Part shown: positions 47,053 to 55,933 of the stretch, in pieces
Position numbering within the stretch: the first letter of the stretch is position 1
Layout: each line of letters begins with the position of its first letter
Assembly (NCBI RefSeq): GCF_002742635.1
Contig: NZ_PEGF01000002.1
Span: forward strand, 806,001 to 870,000
Direction: 5' to 3'
DNA: 64,000 nt
Source of the DNA: Caulobacter sp. X
GTDB taxonomy: Bacteria; Pseudomonadota; Alphaproteobacteria; Caulobacterales; Caulobacteraceae
Notes under the pieces: model-generated
What the model saw: only the letters and a program-made list of their open reading frames with translations
What the model was told of the DNA's origin: nothing
Database searches by the model: none
Program-made: the position numbers and the translations under genes

Positions 47053-47292
47053 ATGCAGGCTCTCGCTATCGCCGCCGCCGGCATGACCGCCGCCGCCGAC
47101 CGTCTGACCGCCAGCGCCCAGCGGGTGGCGTCATACGACGCGCGCGCCGAGAAGGTCGAGGAACTGAAGGACGTGGACTACGCCAAGGAGCGGGTTGAGC
47201 AGGTCAGCGCTCAATACGACTTCAAGGCCAACGCCAAGGTCGTTCAGACCGCCGACCAGATGACCGGCGCGCTGCTGAACATCAAGGCCTAG
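47053..47292 (+). CDS. Miniature flagellar rod/hook-like protein
   Basis: A 79-residue protein, ATG 47053 with GGAGG upstream. The N-terminus MQALAIAAAGMTAAADRLTA resembles the D0 helix of flagellar rod and hook proteins (FlgB/FlgC/FlgE/FlgG), continuing with SAQRVASYDARAEK; the C-terminus DFKANAKVVQTADQMTGALL and NIKA resembles their C-terminal D0 helix, which ends at NIKA or similar. The whole central domain is missing, so only the two coiled-coil parts remain. Either a minimal rod subunit, a related chaperone-like piece or a decayed relic; no flagellar genes are next to it. Confidence 0.75.
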   Translation: MQALAIAAAGMTAAADRLTASAQRVASYDARAEKVEELKDVDYAKERVEQVSAQYDFKANAKVVQTADQMTGALLNIKA

Positions 47293-47405
47293 TCCGCTCC
47301 ACGCGTTTGGGTCTCGCGCTCGTCCCGGTTCGCCGGAAGAGCGCTGGACTCTGCCAGCCGCCAAGCGCCCGAAGCGCGCCCCCTTTTGCCGAGGGCGCTT
47401 GGCCG

Positions 47406-47443
47406 CCGCCTCCCGCAGCGCCCCCTATGTTTGCGGGAGGCGG
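47406..47443. terminator. Strong hairpin between convergent genes
   Basis: CCGCCTCCCGCA / TGCGGGAGGCGG, a perfect 12-bp stem with a 14-base loop (47406-47443). It has no T-run, but its place between the mini-rod gene and the dehydrogenase stop suits a bidirectional terminator. Confidence 0.5.
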
Positions 47444-47466
47444 CCCCTTAGCGCCGGGCCGCCTCG

Positions 47467-48507
47467 TCAGTCCGGCGTCAGCACCATCTTCAGCGCGCCC
47501 GCCTCGCGGGACTCGAACAGCCTGTAGGCCTCGGCGCCCTGGCTGAGCGGCATCCGGTGGCTGACATACTTCTCGGGCCGCAGCCGTCCCGAGCGCACCA
47601 GCGGGAACAGGGCCGGCAACTCCTCCGGCACCGAGCACGTCCCCACCCGGAAGGTCAGGCCCGCCGCGAAGGCGCGCTCCAGCGGGAAGGCGAAGCGCCG
47701 GGCCTGCTGCACCCCGATCACCGACACCACGCCGCGCGGCCGCACCAGGCTCAAGGCCGACTCGACCGTGGCCTCGCCGCCGACGGCCTCGATCACGCAG
47801 TCCAGGCCTCGGCCCTTGGTGTCCTCGCGCACGCGGGCCTTGGCCTCGTCGGGCGTCAGGGCGATCGCGCTGGCCTCCTCGGCCAGGGCGCGACGAGCAG
47901 GCAGGGGATCGATGGCGTAGACGACATGCGCGCCCATCACATAGGCGCTCTCGACGGCCATCAGGCCGATGGGGCCAAGGCCGATCACCGCCACGCTGGC
48001 GCCCGGCCGGACCTCGGCGTTGCGGGCGCCGAACCAGGCCGTCGCCAGGGCGTCGGTCATCATCAGCGCCTGCTCCATCGAGACGCCGTCGGGGACCGGC
48101 ACGGCGTTCATGTCGGCGGCCGGCACGCGCACGGCCTCGGCCTGAGAGCCCTGCAGCCGCGCCGACAGGCCATAGCAGCCCCCCTCGCCGTTTTCGCAGG
48201 TCTGGATCACGCCCGACCGGCACGAGCGGCAGCGGCCGCAGCCCACCGCCGCCGGCAGCATGACCTTGTCGCCGACCTTCAGCCGCTGGACGCCGCGCCC
48301 GACCTCGACCACCTCGCCGACCGCCTCGTGGCCGACGCAGAAGCCCAGGTCCTCGGAGAAGCCGTGGCCGTGATAGATGTGCAGGTCCGAGCCGCAGATC
48401 GAGCAGGCGGTGACCTTGACGATGGCGTCGCGGTCCGATTGGGGCGTCGGATCGTCCATGCTCTCGTACCGGACGTCGCGAGCGCCGTGGTAGCGCAGGG
48501 CTTTCAT
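47467..48507 (-). CDS. Zinc-dependent alcohol dehydrogenase (MDR)
   Basis: A 346-residue medium-chain dehydrogenase. Seen: catalytic zinc ligands in SICGSDLHIYHG and VGHEAVGEVVEVG, the four structural-zinc Cys in CGRCRSCRSGVIQTC, and the Rossmann nucleotide site VAVIGLGPIGLMAVE. It oxidises or reduces an alcohol or polyol using NAD(P); which one is unknown. It lies 14 bases after an SDR gene, the two forming an operon for some substrate pathway. Confidence 0.92.
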   Translation of the reverse strand: MKALRYHGARDVRYESMDDPTPQSDRDAIVKVTACSICGSDLHIYHGHGFSEDLGFCVGHEAVGEVVEVGRGVQRLKVGDKVMLPAAVGCGRCRSCRSGVIQTCENGEGGCYGLSARLQGSQAEAVRVPAADMNAVPVPDGVSMEQALMMTDALATAWFGARNAEVRPGASVAVIGLGPIGLMAVESAYVMGAHVVYAIDPLPARRALAEEASAIALTPDEAKARVREDTKGRGLDCVIEAVGGEATVESALSLVRPRGVVSVIGVQQARRFAFPLERAFAAGLTFRVGTCSVPEELPALFPLVRSGRLRPEKYVSHRMPLSQGAEAYRLFESREAGALKMVLTPD

Positions 48508-48521
48508 CGTCGTTTCTCCGC

Positions 48522-49259
48522 TTACAGCGACAGGCCGCCGTCGACGACCAGGGTGTGGCCGGTGACGTAGGACGCCAGGGGCGAGGCCAGGAACAGCGCC
48601 GCCCCGGCCATGTCGGCGGGCGTGCCCATCCGGCGCTGGGGGATGGCGGCCAGCGCGCCGGCCAGGCGCTCGGGATTGGCGGTGGTGACCTTGGTCAGCT
48701 TGGTCTCGACCAGGCCCGGCGCCAGGCCGTTGACCCGTACGCCCTCGGGCGCCCAGGCCTGGCCCAGGGTCTTGGTCAGGCTGATCGCCCCGGCCTTCGA
48801 GGCCGCATAGGCGGGGTTGCCGATATTGGCCTTCAGGCCCGAGATCGAGCTGACGATGATGACGCTGCCCTGGCTCTGGGTCAGGGCGGGTTTGAAGCGC
48901 CGCGCGCAGTGCATCAGGCTGTCGAGATTGACCGCCATCACCCGATCCCAGCCGGGCCGCTCGAACTCGCCGCGCTTGTAGACGACCGTGCCCTGGCAGA
49001 GGACCAGGACGTCGAGGGTGTCGAAGGGCGCGGGCGCGGCCTCGATGGCGTCCGGATCGCCGACGTCGACGCTGGCGTAGGCGAGGCCCGTCAGGTCGGA
49101 GCCTTCGGCGGGGTCATAGTCCGCCGCGCTGGCCCGCGTGCCCCAGACGCAGACCTCGGCGCCCCGCGCGCGGAACGCCTGGGCGATCCCATTGCCGATC
49201 CCGCTGGACCCGCCCACGACCAGCACCCGCCGACCCGTGAAGTCGGTGTCGTCGATCAT
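48522..49259 (-). CDS. Short-chain dehydrogenase/reductase
   Basis: A 245-residue SDR. Seen: cofactor motif GGSSGIGNGIAQAF, VLVLCQGT, catalytic Ser-Tyr-Lys in SSISGLK and YAASKAGAIS, and the C-terminal PADMAGAALFLASPLASYVTG. The sequence around VYKRGEF is family typical. NAD(P)-dependent oxidoreduction of an unknown carbonyl or hydroxyl compound. First gene of a pair with the zinc dehydrogenase; 14-base gap. Confidence 0.93.
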   Translation of the reverse strand: MIDDTDFTGRRVLVVGGSSGIGNGIAQAFRARGAEVCVWGTRASAADYDPAEGSDLTGLAYASVDVGDPDAIEAAPAPFDTLDVLVLCQGTVVYKRGEFERPGWDRVMAVNLDSLMHCARRFKPALTQSQGSVIIVSSISGLKANIGNPAYAASKAGAISLTKTLGQAWAPEGVRVNGLAPGLVETKLTKVTTANPERLAGALAAIPQRRMGTPADMAGAALFLASPLASYVTGHTLVVDGGLSL

Positions 49260-49330
49260 CGCCGCATCCTCCCTTTTTCCAAAGGATAGGCGCGGGTGAC
49301 GTAGGGGAGGTCAAAGGGGGGGAATATAGA

Positions 49331-49447
49331 TGCTCCCCCGTGATACGGGGGAGCTGTCGCGGAGCGACTGAGGGGGCAAGCTTGGCGATCGCCGCGTTAG
49401 CCCCTTCCGGCCCTCTGGGCCACCTCCCCCGCATCGCGGGGGAGGAT
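49331..49447. repeat. Diverged family B repeat
   Basis: Two halves pointing inwards: TGCTCCCCCGTGATACGGGG (49331) and CACCTCCCCCGCATCGCGGG (49421), with AGGGGGCAAG-like joints. It lies between the SDR gene and the carA stop. Confidence 0.6.
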
Positions 49448-49463
49448 CTAAGAGGTCAAAGCC

Positions 49464-50630
49464 TTACTTCGCCTGGTCCATCAGGCCGGCGAAGCGTTCG
49501 AACAGGTACAGGCTGTCCGTCGGGCCCGGAGACGCTTCCGGGTGGTGCTGGACCGAGAAGACCGGCTTGTCGGCCAAGGCGATGCCGGCGTTGGTGCCGT
49601 CGAACAGCGAGACGTGGGTCTCTTGCACCGGCGCGGGCAGCGAGGCGCTGTCCACCGTGAAGCCGTGGTTCATCGAGACGATCTCGACCTTGCCGGTGGT
49701 CAGGTCCTTCACGGGGTGGTTGGCCCCATGGTGGCCCTGCTCCATCTTGACGGTCTTGGCGCCCAGGGCCAGGGCCAGCATCTGGTGGCCCAGGCAGATG
49801 CCGAACACCGGCTTGCCGCTGGCGACCAGCTTCTGGATCTCAGGCACCGCGTATTCGCCGGTCGCGGCCGGGTCGCCCGGGCCGTTGCTCAGCAGCACGC
49901 CGTCCGGGTTGCGGGCCAGGATGTCCTCGGCCGAGGTCGAGGCCGGCACCACCGTGGCGCGGGCGCCGACGTGGGCGAGCGCCCGCAGGATGTTGCGCTT
50001 CACGCCGTAGTCGATCACGACCACTTCGTACTTGGGCTTGTCCAGCTTGGCGTAGCCTTCCGGCCACGACCACAGGCCCTCGTCCCAGGTGAAGGTCTGG
50101 GTGGTCGAGGCGTCCTTGGCCAGATCCAGGCCCACCAAGCCGTCCCAGGCCTTGGCCTTGGCGACCAGGGCCTCGAGGTCGAACTTGCCGTCCGGCGAAT
50201 GGGCGATGACGCCGTGCGGCATGCCGGTCTCGCGGATCTTGCGGGTCAGGGCGCGGGTGTCGATCCCGGCCAGGCCGATCACGCCCCGCGCCTTCATCCA
50301 AGCGTCGAAGTCGCCGCCGGCGCGCCAGTTGGCCTGCTCGGTCGGGACGTCGCGGAACAGGGCGCCGCGGGCGGCCGTCTCGGCCACGCCGGTGATCTGC
50401 TCGACGTCCTCGGCGTTCGTGCCGACGTTACCGACATGCGGGAAGGTGAAGGCCACGATCTGGGCCATGTAGGAGGGGTCCGTCAGGATCTCCTGGTAGC
50501 CGGTCATGGCGGTGTTGAAGCACACCTCGCCGACCGCGTCGCCGACCGCGCCGCAGCCCACGCCTTGCAGGATCGTGCCGTCCGCGAGGGCCAGAACGCC
50601 GGTGACGCCTGGGAGAAGGTCTTGGGACAT
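49464..50630 (-). CDS. carA: Carbamoyl-phosphate synthase small subunit
   Basis: A 388-residue glutamine amidotransferase subunit that supplies ammonia to CarB. Seen: N-terminal small-subunit domain ([33 protein letters not shown]) and class I GATase with nucleophile in [26 protein letters not shown] and the His/Glu pair in [17 protein letters not shown] 50630 (MSQDLLPG) has AGGAG 11 bases upstream; the longer frame is rejected. Divergent from the DUF1272 gene; carB is about 25 kb away. Confidence 0.97.
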   Translation of the reverse strand: MSQDLLPGVTGVLALADGTILQGVGCGAVGDAVGEVCFNTAMTGYQEILTDPSYMAQIVAFTFPHVGNVGTNAEDVEQITGVAETAARGALFRDVPTEQANWRAGGDFDAWMKARGVIGLAGIDTRALTRKIRETGMPHGVIAHSPDGKFDLEALVAKAKAWDGLVGLDLAKDASTTQTFTWDEGLWSWPEGYAKLDKPKYEVVVIDYGVKRNILRALAHVGARATVVPASTSAEDILARNPDGVLLSNGPGDPAATGEYAVPEIQKLVASGKPVFGICLGHQMLALALGAKTVKMEQGHHGANHPVKDLTTGKVEIVSMNHGFTVDSASLPAPVQETHVSLFDGTNAGIALADKPVFSVQHHPEASPGPTDSLYLFERFAGLMDQAK

Positions 50631-50768
50631 TCTATTGAGCGCTCCTGAAACGCGATGGCCCGGAATTGGGCAGTCTATTTTTGCAAAAAAGCGGGCAGGG
50701 AGTAACCCCGGCCCGCCGCGCAAACGGCGCGGTGTCTAGGGGGTATGGGGGAGGGGGTCAACCCCTCT

Positions 50769-50809
50769 CGATCACGGGATTTTCTCGCGCCTCCACATTC
50801 CCGTGATCG
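50769..50809. promoter_or_regulatory. Inverted repeat between carA and DUF1272 genes
   Basis: Perfect 11-bp arms CGATCACGGGA / TCCCGTGATCG (50769-50779 and 50799-50809) with a 19-base spacer, in the intergenic region of the divergent carA and DUF1272 genes. A candidate operator or hairpin; no regulator can be named. Confidence 0.45.
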
Positions 50810-50900
50810 GTGAACGCGCGCCCTCGCACGAGGGGCGGAAAACGCTTTATAGTAAAGGGCTTCCAGACATCGAAGCGCGACGGACAGGGGAGGACGGCCC

Positions 50901-51188
50901 ATGCTCGAGTTGCGTCCTAATTGCGAGTGCTGCGACCGCGACCTGCCGCCGGCCAGTCCGGAGGCGCGAATCTGCACCTTCGAGCACACCTTCTGCTCCA
51001 CATGCGCCGAACTGCGCTTTGATGAGACGTGTCCTGACTGCGGCGGCGGCCTGGTCGCCCGCCCGATCCGGCCCGAGGCTCAACTGCACCGCTTCCCGGC
51101 CTCCCTGCGCCGGGTGATCAAGGCGCACCGGCCGGCGACCGTCCGAACGCCCCAGCGCGAGCCCGAGCGGCCGACGGGGTGGGTGTAA
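50901..51188 (+). CDS. DUF1272-family zinc-finger-like protein
   Basis: A 95-residue protein. The conserved core MLELRPNCECCDRDLPPASP, EARICTFEHTFCSTCAE and DETCPDCGG gives eight Cys in CxxC-type pairs, a likely zinc-binding double finger. The C-terminal third is basic and Pro-rich. Function unknown. Divergent from carA. Confidence 0.88.
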   Translation: MLELRPNCECCDRDLPPASPEARICTFEHTFCSTCAELRFDETCPDCGGGLVARPIRPEAQLHRFPASLRRVIKAHRPATVRTPQREPERPTGWV

Positions 51189-51193
51189 GAAAT

Positions 51194-51377
51194 CCCTCTC
51201 TCGACGAGAGAGGCAGGGGCCCGCCGCGAAGCGGTGGGAGGGTGAGTGCGTACGCGCTCTCACACTAAAACTCTGCTTAGGCGCGCTGACCGTGACGATC
51301 GCCCTCCCGGGCCAAGGTGAAACCGCTCACCCTCCCACGCCTGCGCGGGCCCCTCCCTCTCTCGACGAGAGAGGGAT
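51194..51377. repeat. Family A repeat pair
   Basis: Inverted pair: 51194-51245 (CCCTCTCTCGACGAGAGAGG ... GGTGGGAGGGTGAG) and 51324-51377 (CGCTCACCCTCCCACG ... CCCTCTCTCGACGAGAGAGG). The loop between them is 78 bases. It lies upstream of the receptor promoter and could insulate it. Confidence 0.8.
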
Positions 51378-51466
51378 TCATTTCTCCCTTACCCAACACC
51401 GTTGCGCCGGCGCCGCAGTGGCCAACCAAAGGTCCGACAGCCTCCCGACAACAAGGTCTGACCACG

Positions 51467-51495
51467 TTGACACACGAGGACATACCTCGTAACGC
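51467..51495 (+). promoter_or_regulatory. Candidate promoter of the TonB receptor gene
   Basis: TTGACA (51467) and TAACGC (51490) separated by 17 bases; the spacer contains the inverted repeat CGAGG-ACATA-CCTCG (51475-51489). The -10 match is weak. The gene starts about 110 bases downstream. Confidence 0.4.
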
Positions 51496-51501
51496 TTGCA
51501 G

Positions 51502-51515
51502 TGTGACCGCTACCA
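51502..51515. promoter_or_regulatory. XylR/LacI-like half-palindrome
   Basis: TGTGACCGCTACCA agrees with TGGTAGCGCTACCA at 11 of 14 positions and lies just after the candidate promoter of the receptor, a repression-competent position. Binding is inferred by similarity to the site at 63828. Confidence 0.35.
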
Positions 51516-51608
51516 CTGCCTTCGGGCGGTGCGTCAGGCTCTAAAAAGGGTCGACGGGTCGCGGCCAACAACGAACTGGCGCAATGCGCCGACCTTAGGG
51601 GGAGAAAC

Positions 51609-54600
51609 ATGCGGACTACCCGACAAAACCGTTCCGCCCGTCGTCTGGCTCTGATCGGCGCGACCTGCCTGACCACTTTGACGATCGGTCAGGCCGCTTA
51701 CGCTCAGACCGCGCCGGCGCAGGCGCCGGCCGCCTCGGCTGACAACAGCGCCGTCGAAGAGATCGTCGTCACCGGCTATCGCAAGAGCCTGGCGCAATCG
51801 ACCGTCGCAAAGCGCGAGACCACCGGCTTCGCCGACGCGATCTTCGCCGAAGACATCGGCAAGTTCCCCGACTCCAACATCGCCGAGTCGTTCAACCGCA
51901 TTCCCGGCATCACCATCACGCGGGACATCACCGGCGAAGGCACGAACGTCGCCATCCGTGGCCTGGGTTCGAACTTCACCAACGTGACCCTGAACGGCGC
52001 CTCGATCGCCGTGGCCTCGTCGGGCGCGACGGACGCGCAGGGCACCGACCGTTCGGTCGACCTGTCGTTCTTCCCGACCGACCTTTTCACCAAGCTGACG
52101 GTAAACAAGAGCTACTCGGCCAGCCTGCTGGAAGGCGGCGCGGCGGGTAACATCGACATGCGCTCGGCGCGTCCGTTCGACCGTCCCGGCCAGCACCTGA
52201 CCATGAACGTCCAGGGCGTGAAGCCCGACGGCGCCAAGCTGGGCGGCAAGGGCTCGCTGATCGCCAGCAAGACCTGGGACAACTTTGGCGTCCTGTTCGG
52301 GGTTTCGGGCCAGCGCCTGCACACCGACACCCGCGGCTACGAGACGATCGGCTTCACCAATCCGAACCTGTCGGCCGCCCAGTGCGGCGCGACCAGCGGC
52401 TGTAACGCCACGGGCGGCGGCAACTGGACGATCCCGGCCACGGTGCCGGTCGGCGCGGGCGGCGGCCTGGTGGCCGGCACGGTCATCGACCGCGACTTCC
52501 TGCTGTCCAAGAACCCCGGCGCGACGATCCAGCAGATCGACAACGGCCTGCTGCCGCGTCTGGGCCGTCCCTCGGCCGAGTACGGCCGCCGCGACCGCAT
52601 CAACCTGGTCGGCAGCGTCGAGTGGCGTCCGAACGACGACATGAACTTCTACATCGACGGGATGTACGGCTACAAAAAGAACGACCTGCTGCGCGAGGAC
52701 ATCGCCTGGATCGTTCGCAACGGCGCGATCATCCCGACGAACACCAAGTACGACAAGACCGACTGCTCGACGGGCTGCACGGTCACCTCGGGCACCTACG
52801 CCAACTCGCAGTTCTTCCTGGAATTCCGTCCCTATCTCGAAAAGACCGAGCTGTGGGGGATCAATCCGGGCGGCGAATGGCGCATCAGCGACAAGCTGAA
52901 GGTCGAGGCCCAGGCCAACTACACCAAGAGCAACTTCCACCGCGAAAGCCCGACCTTCGGTCCGGTGACCGCGCTGGGCGTCGGCACGACGGTGGACTAC
53001 ACCTACAACCCGAACGGCCCGCCGACGATCAAGAGCAGCGTCGACCTGAACAACCCGGCCAACTTCGTCTGGACCGGCGGTCGCCTGAACATGCAGGACG
53101 AGAAGCGCTGGTACGAGACCAAGGGCGCCCGCGCCATCGTCACCTGGGGCGACGAGAAGCTGAACCTGAAGTTCGGCGCCAACTACGACGACGTCTCGCG
53201 CACCATCCGCGGCTACGACAACACCACGCCGTGGCAGAACGCGACCTGCGGCAACAACCCCAGCATCAACCTCAACTCGCCCAACAGCACCCCGCCGTGC
53301 CAAGGCCTGAACCAGCCGGGCGCCGCTCCGGCCGGCTATCCGACCTATCCGGGCTATGGCACGGGCGCCACGGCGGGCCAGACCGGTACGCTGACCTACG
53401 GCGGCTCGCTGATCCCGACCACCAGCCTGGCCAGCTACCTGAAGCCCGGCCCGGCCGGCTTCGTCACGGTCGACTGGGACAAGGTCAAGCAGGCCACCGG
53501 CTACGACAAGCTGCATGACGCCTATGTCGAAAGCGGCGGCTCCAACACCGGCGCCAGCGGCGGCTACATCAACGAGAAGAACAGCGCGGCCTATACCGAG
53601 CTGAACGGCGTCACCCAGGTGCTGGACAGCGACCTGCGCTACAATGTCGGCCTGCGCTACGTCCACACCAAGCAGACCATCGGCGGCCGCGTCTCGCTGG
53701 CCGATCCGCGCAACACCCTGCCGGGCGGCGCTCAGCTGCCGGACGGCGCGCGCTATCCGAACATCGTGAACTTCGTCTACACCGAGAACACCTACTCGAA
53801 GTGGCTGCCGGCCGCGAACATCGCCTATGATGTCAGCGAGCACGCCGTCGCCCGCGTCGCGGTCTCGGAGACGATGACCCGTCCGGATCCGGCCGCCCAG
53901 CTGCCGGGCGTCAGCTTCGGCGCCCCGTCGGCCGACCAGGCCACGATCGGCAACTCGGCCCTGAAGCCGTACTTCTCGAAGAACATCGACCTGGGCTTCG
54001 AATTCTACACCGGCCAGGAGGGCGTGATCGCGGTCAACGCCTTCCGCAAGTCGCTGACCGGCTTCACGACCAACAACGTCGTGACCCTGCCGTTCACGGC
54101 CCTGGCCCAGTACGGCATCACCTACGACACCATCAACGACACCCAGAAGACGGCCATCAACTCGCGTGGCGGCCCGAACCAGGCGCAAGTCCAGGTCCAG
54201 TCGCAGATCAACGTGCCCAACAAGCTCACGATCAACGGCCTGGAATTCCAGTGGGTGCAGCCGCTCGACTTCCTGACCAGCCGCTTCGGCGTCGAGGGCC
54301 TGGGCGTCAACGCCAACGCCACCATCGTCGACCAGACCAGCAACGGTCCGGCGATCGCCTACGGCGTGGCCAAGTACACCTACAACCTGACGGGCTACTA
54401 CGAGCACAACGGCGTCAGCCTGCGTCTGAGCCACGTGTTCCGGAAGGGGTCGCAGTCCAGCGGCGCCAACCAGAACGGCATCAGCGCCGCGGCCCTGTTC
54501 TCGGACACGTACAAGCAGACGGACTTCTCCTCGAGCTACGACCTCGAGAAGATCCTCGGCATGAAGAACGCGCCGCAGCTGACCTTCAACGTGACCAACC

Positions 54601-54704
54601 TCACGAACGAAAAGCTGCGCTCGCACTTCCAGTACGACAACGCCACGTTCACCTACTACAAGCCCGGCCGCCAATACGTGGTCGGCATGCGGATGAGCTT
54701 CTAA
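51609..54704 (+). CDS. TonB-dependent outer-membrane receptor
   Basis: A 1031-residue receptor. Signal MRTTRQNRSARRLALIGATC... with cleavage after AYA, TonB box VEEIVVTGYRKSL, plug domain (FPDSNIAESFNRIPGITITR, VAIRGLGSNFTNVTLNG) and a 22-strand barrel ending YVVGMRMSF with the C-terminal Phe used by the BAM machinery. The plug type is that of Caulobacter carbohydrate receptors; the substrate is likely an oligosaccharide but cannot be named. Possible XylR-like control upstream. A strong terminator follows. Confidence 0.93.
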   Translation: MRTTRQNRSARRLALIGATCLTTLTIGQAAYAQTAPAQAPAASADNSAVEEIVVTGYRKSLAQSTVAKRETTGFADAIFAEDIGKFPDSNIAESFNRIPGITITRDITGEGTNVAIRGLGSNFTNVTLNGASIAVASSGATDAQGTDRSVDLSFFPTDLFTKLTVNKSYSASLLEGGAAGNIDMRSARPFDRPGQHLTMNVQGVKPDGAKLGGKGSLIASKTWDNFGVLFGVSGQRLHTDTRGYETIGFTNPNLSAAQCGATSGCNATGGGNWTIPATVPVGAGGGLVAGTVIDRDFLLSKNPGATIQQIDNGLLPRLGRPSAEYGRRDRINLVGSVEWRPNDDMNFYIDGMYGYKKNDLLREDIAWIVRNGAIIPTNTKYDKTDCSTGCTVTSGTYANSQFFLEFRPYLEKTELWGINPGGEWRISDKLKVEAQANYTKSNFHRESPTFGPVTALGVGTTVDYTYNPNGPPTIKSSVDLNNPANFVWTGGRLNMQDEKRWYETKGARAIVTWGDEKLNLKFGANYDDVSRTIRGYDNTTPWQNATCGNNPSINLNSPNSTPPCQGLNQPGAAPAGYPTYPGYGTGATAGQTGTLTYGGSLIPTTSLASYLKPGPAGFVTVDWDKVKQATGYDKLHDAYVESGGSNTGASGGYINEKNSAAYTELNGVTQVLDSDLRYNVGLRYVHTKQTIGGRVSLADPRNTLPGGAQLPDGARYPNIVNFVYTENTYSKWLPAANIAYDVSEHAVARVAVSETMTRPDPAAQLPGVSFGAPSADQATIGNSALKPYFSKNIDLGFEFYTGQEGVIAVNAFRKSLTGFTTNNVVTLPFTALAQYGITYDTINDTQKTAINSRGGPNQAQVQVQSQINVPNKLTINGLEFQWVQPLDFLTSRFGVEGLGVNANATIVDQTSNGPAIAYGVAKYTYNLTGYYEHNGVSLRLSHVFRKGSQSSGANQNGISAAALFSDTYKQTDFSSSYDLEKILGMKNAPQLTFNVTNLTNEKLRSHFQYDNATFTYYKPGRQYVVGMRMSF

Positions 54705-54768
54705 GCCCATCGACTTCTGGTCCGGGTCCTTCGGGATCCGGACCGCATATCCTCCCCCAAGACCATCT

Positions 54769-54798
54769 GGCCCGGCCTCGCGCCGGGCCTTTTCTTTT
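54769..54798 (+). terminator. Terminator after the TonB receptor
   Basis: Perfect 8-bp stem GGCCCGGC / GCCGGGCC (54769-54776 and 54782-54789) with a five-base loop, followed by TTTTCTTTT. A second hairpin (GGTCCGG / CCGGACC) lies about 50 bases earlier. Confidence 0.88.
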
Positions 54799-54907
54799 GG
54801 GCGCGCGGCGCGCCGAACGGACAAACTGTCGCAGCCGTTTAGGATGTGCGGGTTCCGGCCTGTTAACGAGGATCAGGCTAAGCGTCGTGGGCAAGGAGCC
54901 CGCCCGC

Positions 54908-55042
54908 ATGATCCCGACCCCGCCGCATGAACTGTTCTCGGCCACCCGCCTGATCTTCGGGCTGGCGGAGGCGCTGGTCGGCATGGTGCTGTCGGCGGCC
55001 GTTCCGGTCAGCCTGGTGGTCTTCGCGGTCCTGACCTTCTGA
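54908..55042 (+). CDS. Small membrane protein of 44 residues
   Basis: Read from sequence: ATG 54908, stop at 55042, AAGGAG nine bases upstream. Product MIPTPPHELFSATRLIFGLA then EALVGMVLSAAVPVSLVVFA and VLTF: an amphipathic start and one long hydrophobic segment. No family recognised. It stands alone 27 bases before the first possible start of the HAD gene (57 before the chosen start). Confidence 0.65.
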   Translation: MIPTPPHELFSATRLIFGLAEALVGMVLSAAVPVSLVVFAVLTF

Positions 55043-55098
55043 GGCCTTGGCTCTAAGGGCGTGTCGTCATGCCCGGGACGATGCTAAACCCCGATCCC

Positions 55099-55803
55099 AT
55101 GACGAGCATCACGACCGTCGGCGTCGACGCCGACGACACCCTCTGGCACTGCGAGAGCCTGTTTCGCCTCTCGCACCAGCGCTTTCTCGACCTGCTGTCC
55201 GAGCATGGCGACCCCGAGAAGATCGAGGCCCAGCTGACGGCCGTCGAGAAGCGCAATCTGCGGGTCTATGGCTACGGGGCCAAGGGCTTCACCCTGTCAA
55301 TGATCGAGACGGCGCTGGAGGTCACCGACGGCCAGGTCGACACCCGCGTGATCCGCGAGATCCTGGCGGTGGGGCGCGAGATGCTGACCGAGCCGATCGA
55401 GCCGTTGCCCGGCGTCGAGAACGCCCTGGCCGCCCTGTCGGACCGCTACCGCCTGATCCTGATCACCAAGGGCGACCTCCTGCACCAGGAGCAGAAGCTG
55501 GCCTCGTCGGGCCTGGGCGACTACTTCGTGGCCGTCGAGATCGTCTCGGAAAAGGACGCCGACACCTATCGCCGGGTGTTCGACCGTTATGGCACCGGGG
55601 CCGAGCAGGCGGTGATGGCCGGCAACTCGATGAAGTCCGACATCCTGCCCGCGCTCGAGGCCGGCTGCTGGGGCGCCTTGATCCCGTATCCGCTGGTCTG
55701 GTCGCACGAGGCGGCCGAAGCGCCCGTTGGGCATGAGCGGTATGTCGAGCTGGCCAATATCGGCGAGCTGCCGGCCTGGGTGGATGGGGTTGCCAAGCGC
55801 TAA
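55099..55803 (+). CDS. HAD-superfamily hydrolase
   Basis: A 234-residue phosphatase-type HAD protein. Motif I VGVDADDTLW (nucleophile Asp), motif II ILITKGD, motif III Lys in LVSEKDADTYRRVF-like region (VSEKDADTY) and motif IV AGNSMKSDI. Starts further upstream (55069, 55081) are possible; ATG 55099 gives the compact N-terminus of the family. Substrate unknown. Its stop overlaps the edge of a family B repeat. Confidence 0.88.
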   Translation: MTSITTVGVDADDTLWHCESLFRLSHQRFLDLLSEHGDPEKIEAQLTAVEKRNLRVYGYGAKGFTLSMIETALEVTDGQVDTRVIREILAVGREMLTEPIEPLPGVENALAALSDRYRLILITKGDLLHQEQKLASSGLGDYFVAVEIVSEKDADTYRRVFDRYGTGAEQAVMAGNSMKSDILPALEAGCWGALIPYPLVWSHEAAEAPVGHERYVELANIGELPAWVDGVAKR

Positions 55804-55933
55804 GCGCTCCCTCCGTCACGATGCTCCGCATCGCGCCACCTCCCCCGTTTCACGGGTGAGGAGGGGTGTCATCCTCCCTCGCGCAGCGGGGGAGGTGGAT
55901 CGGCGCCGAAGGCGACGAGACGGAGGGGGCGCT
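55803..55933. repeat. Family B repeat, complete element
   Basis: Ends AGCGCTCCCTCCGTC and GACGGAGGGGGCGCT. The left end shares a base with the TAA of the HAD gene, and the right end supplies a base of the acyltransferase TGA; these two genes are convergent. Confidence 0.82.

Noticed and set aside
51534..54824. A 1096-codon frame antisense to the TonB receptor
   Set aside because: Shadow of the receptor gene; the opposite strand carries signal peptide, TonB box and C-terminal Phe.
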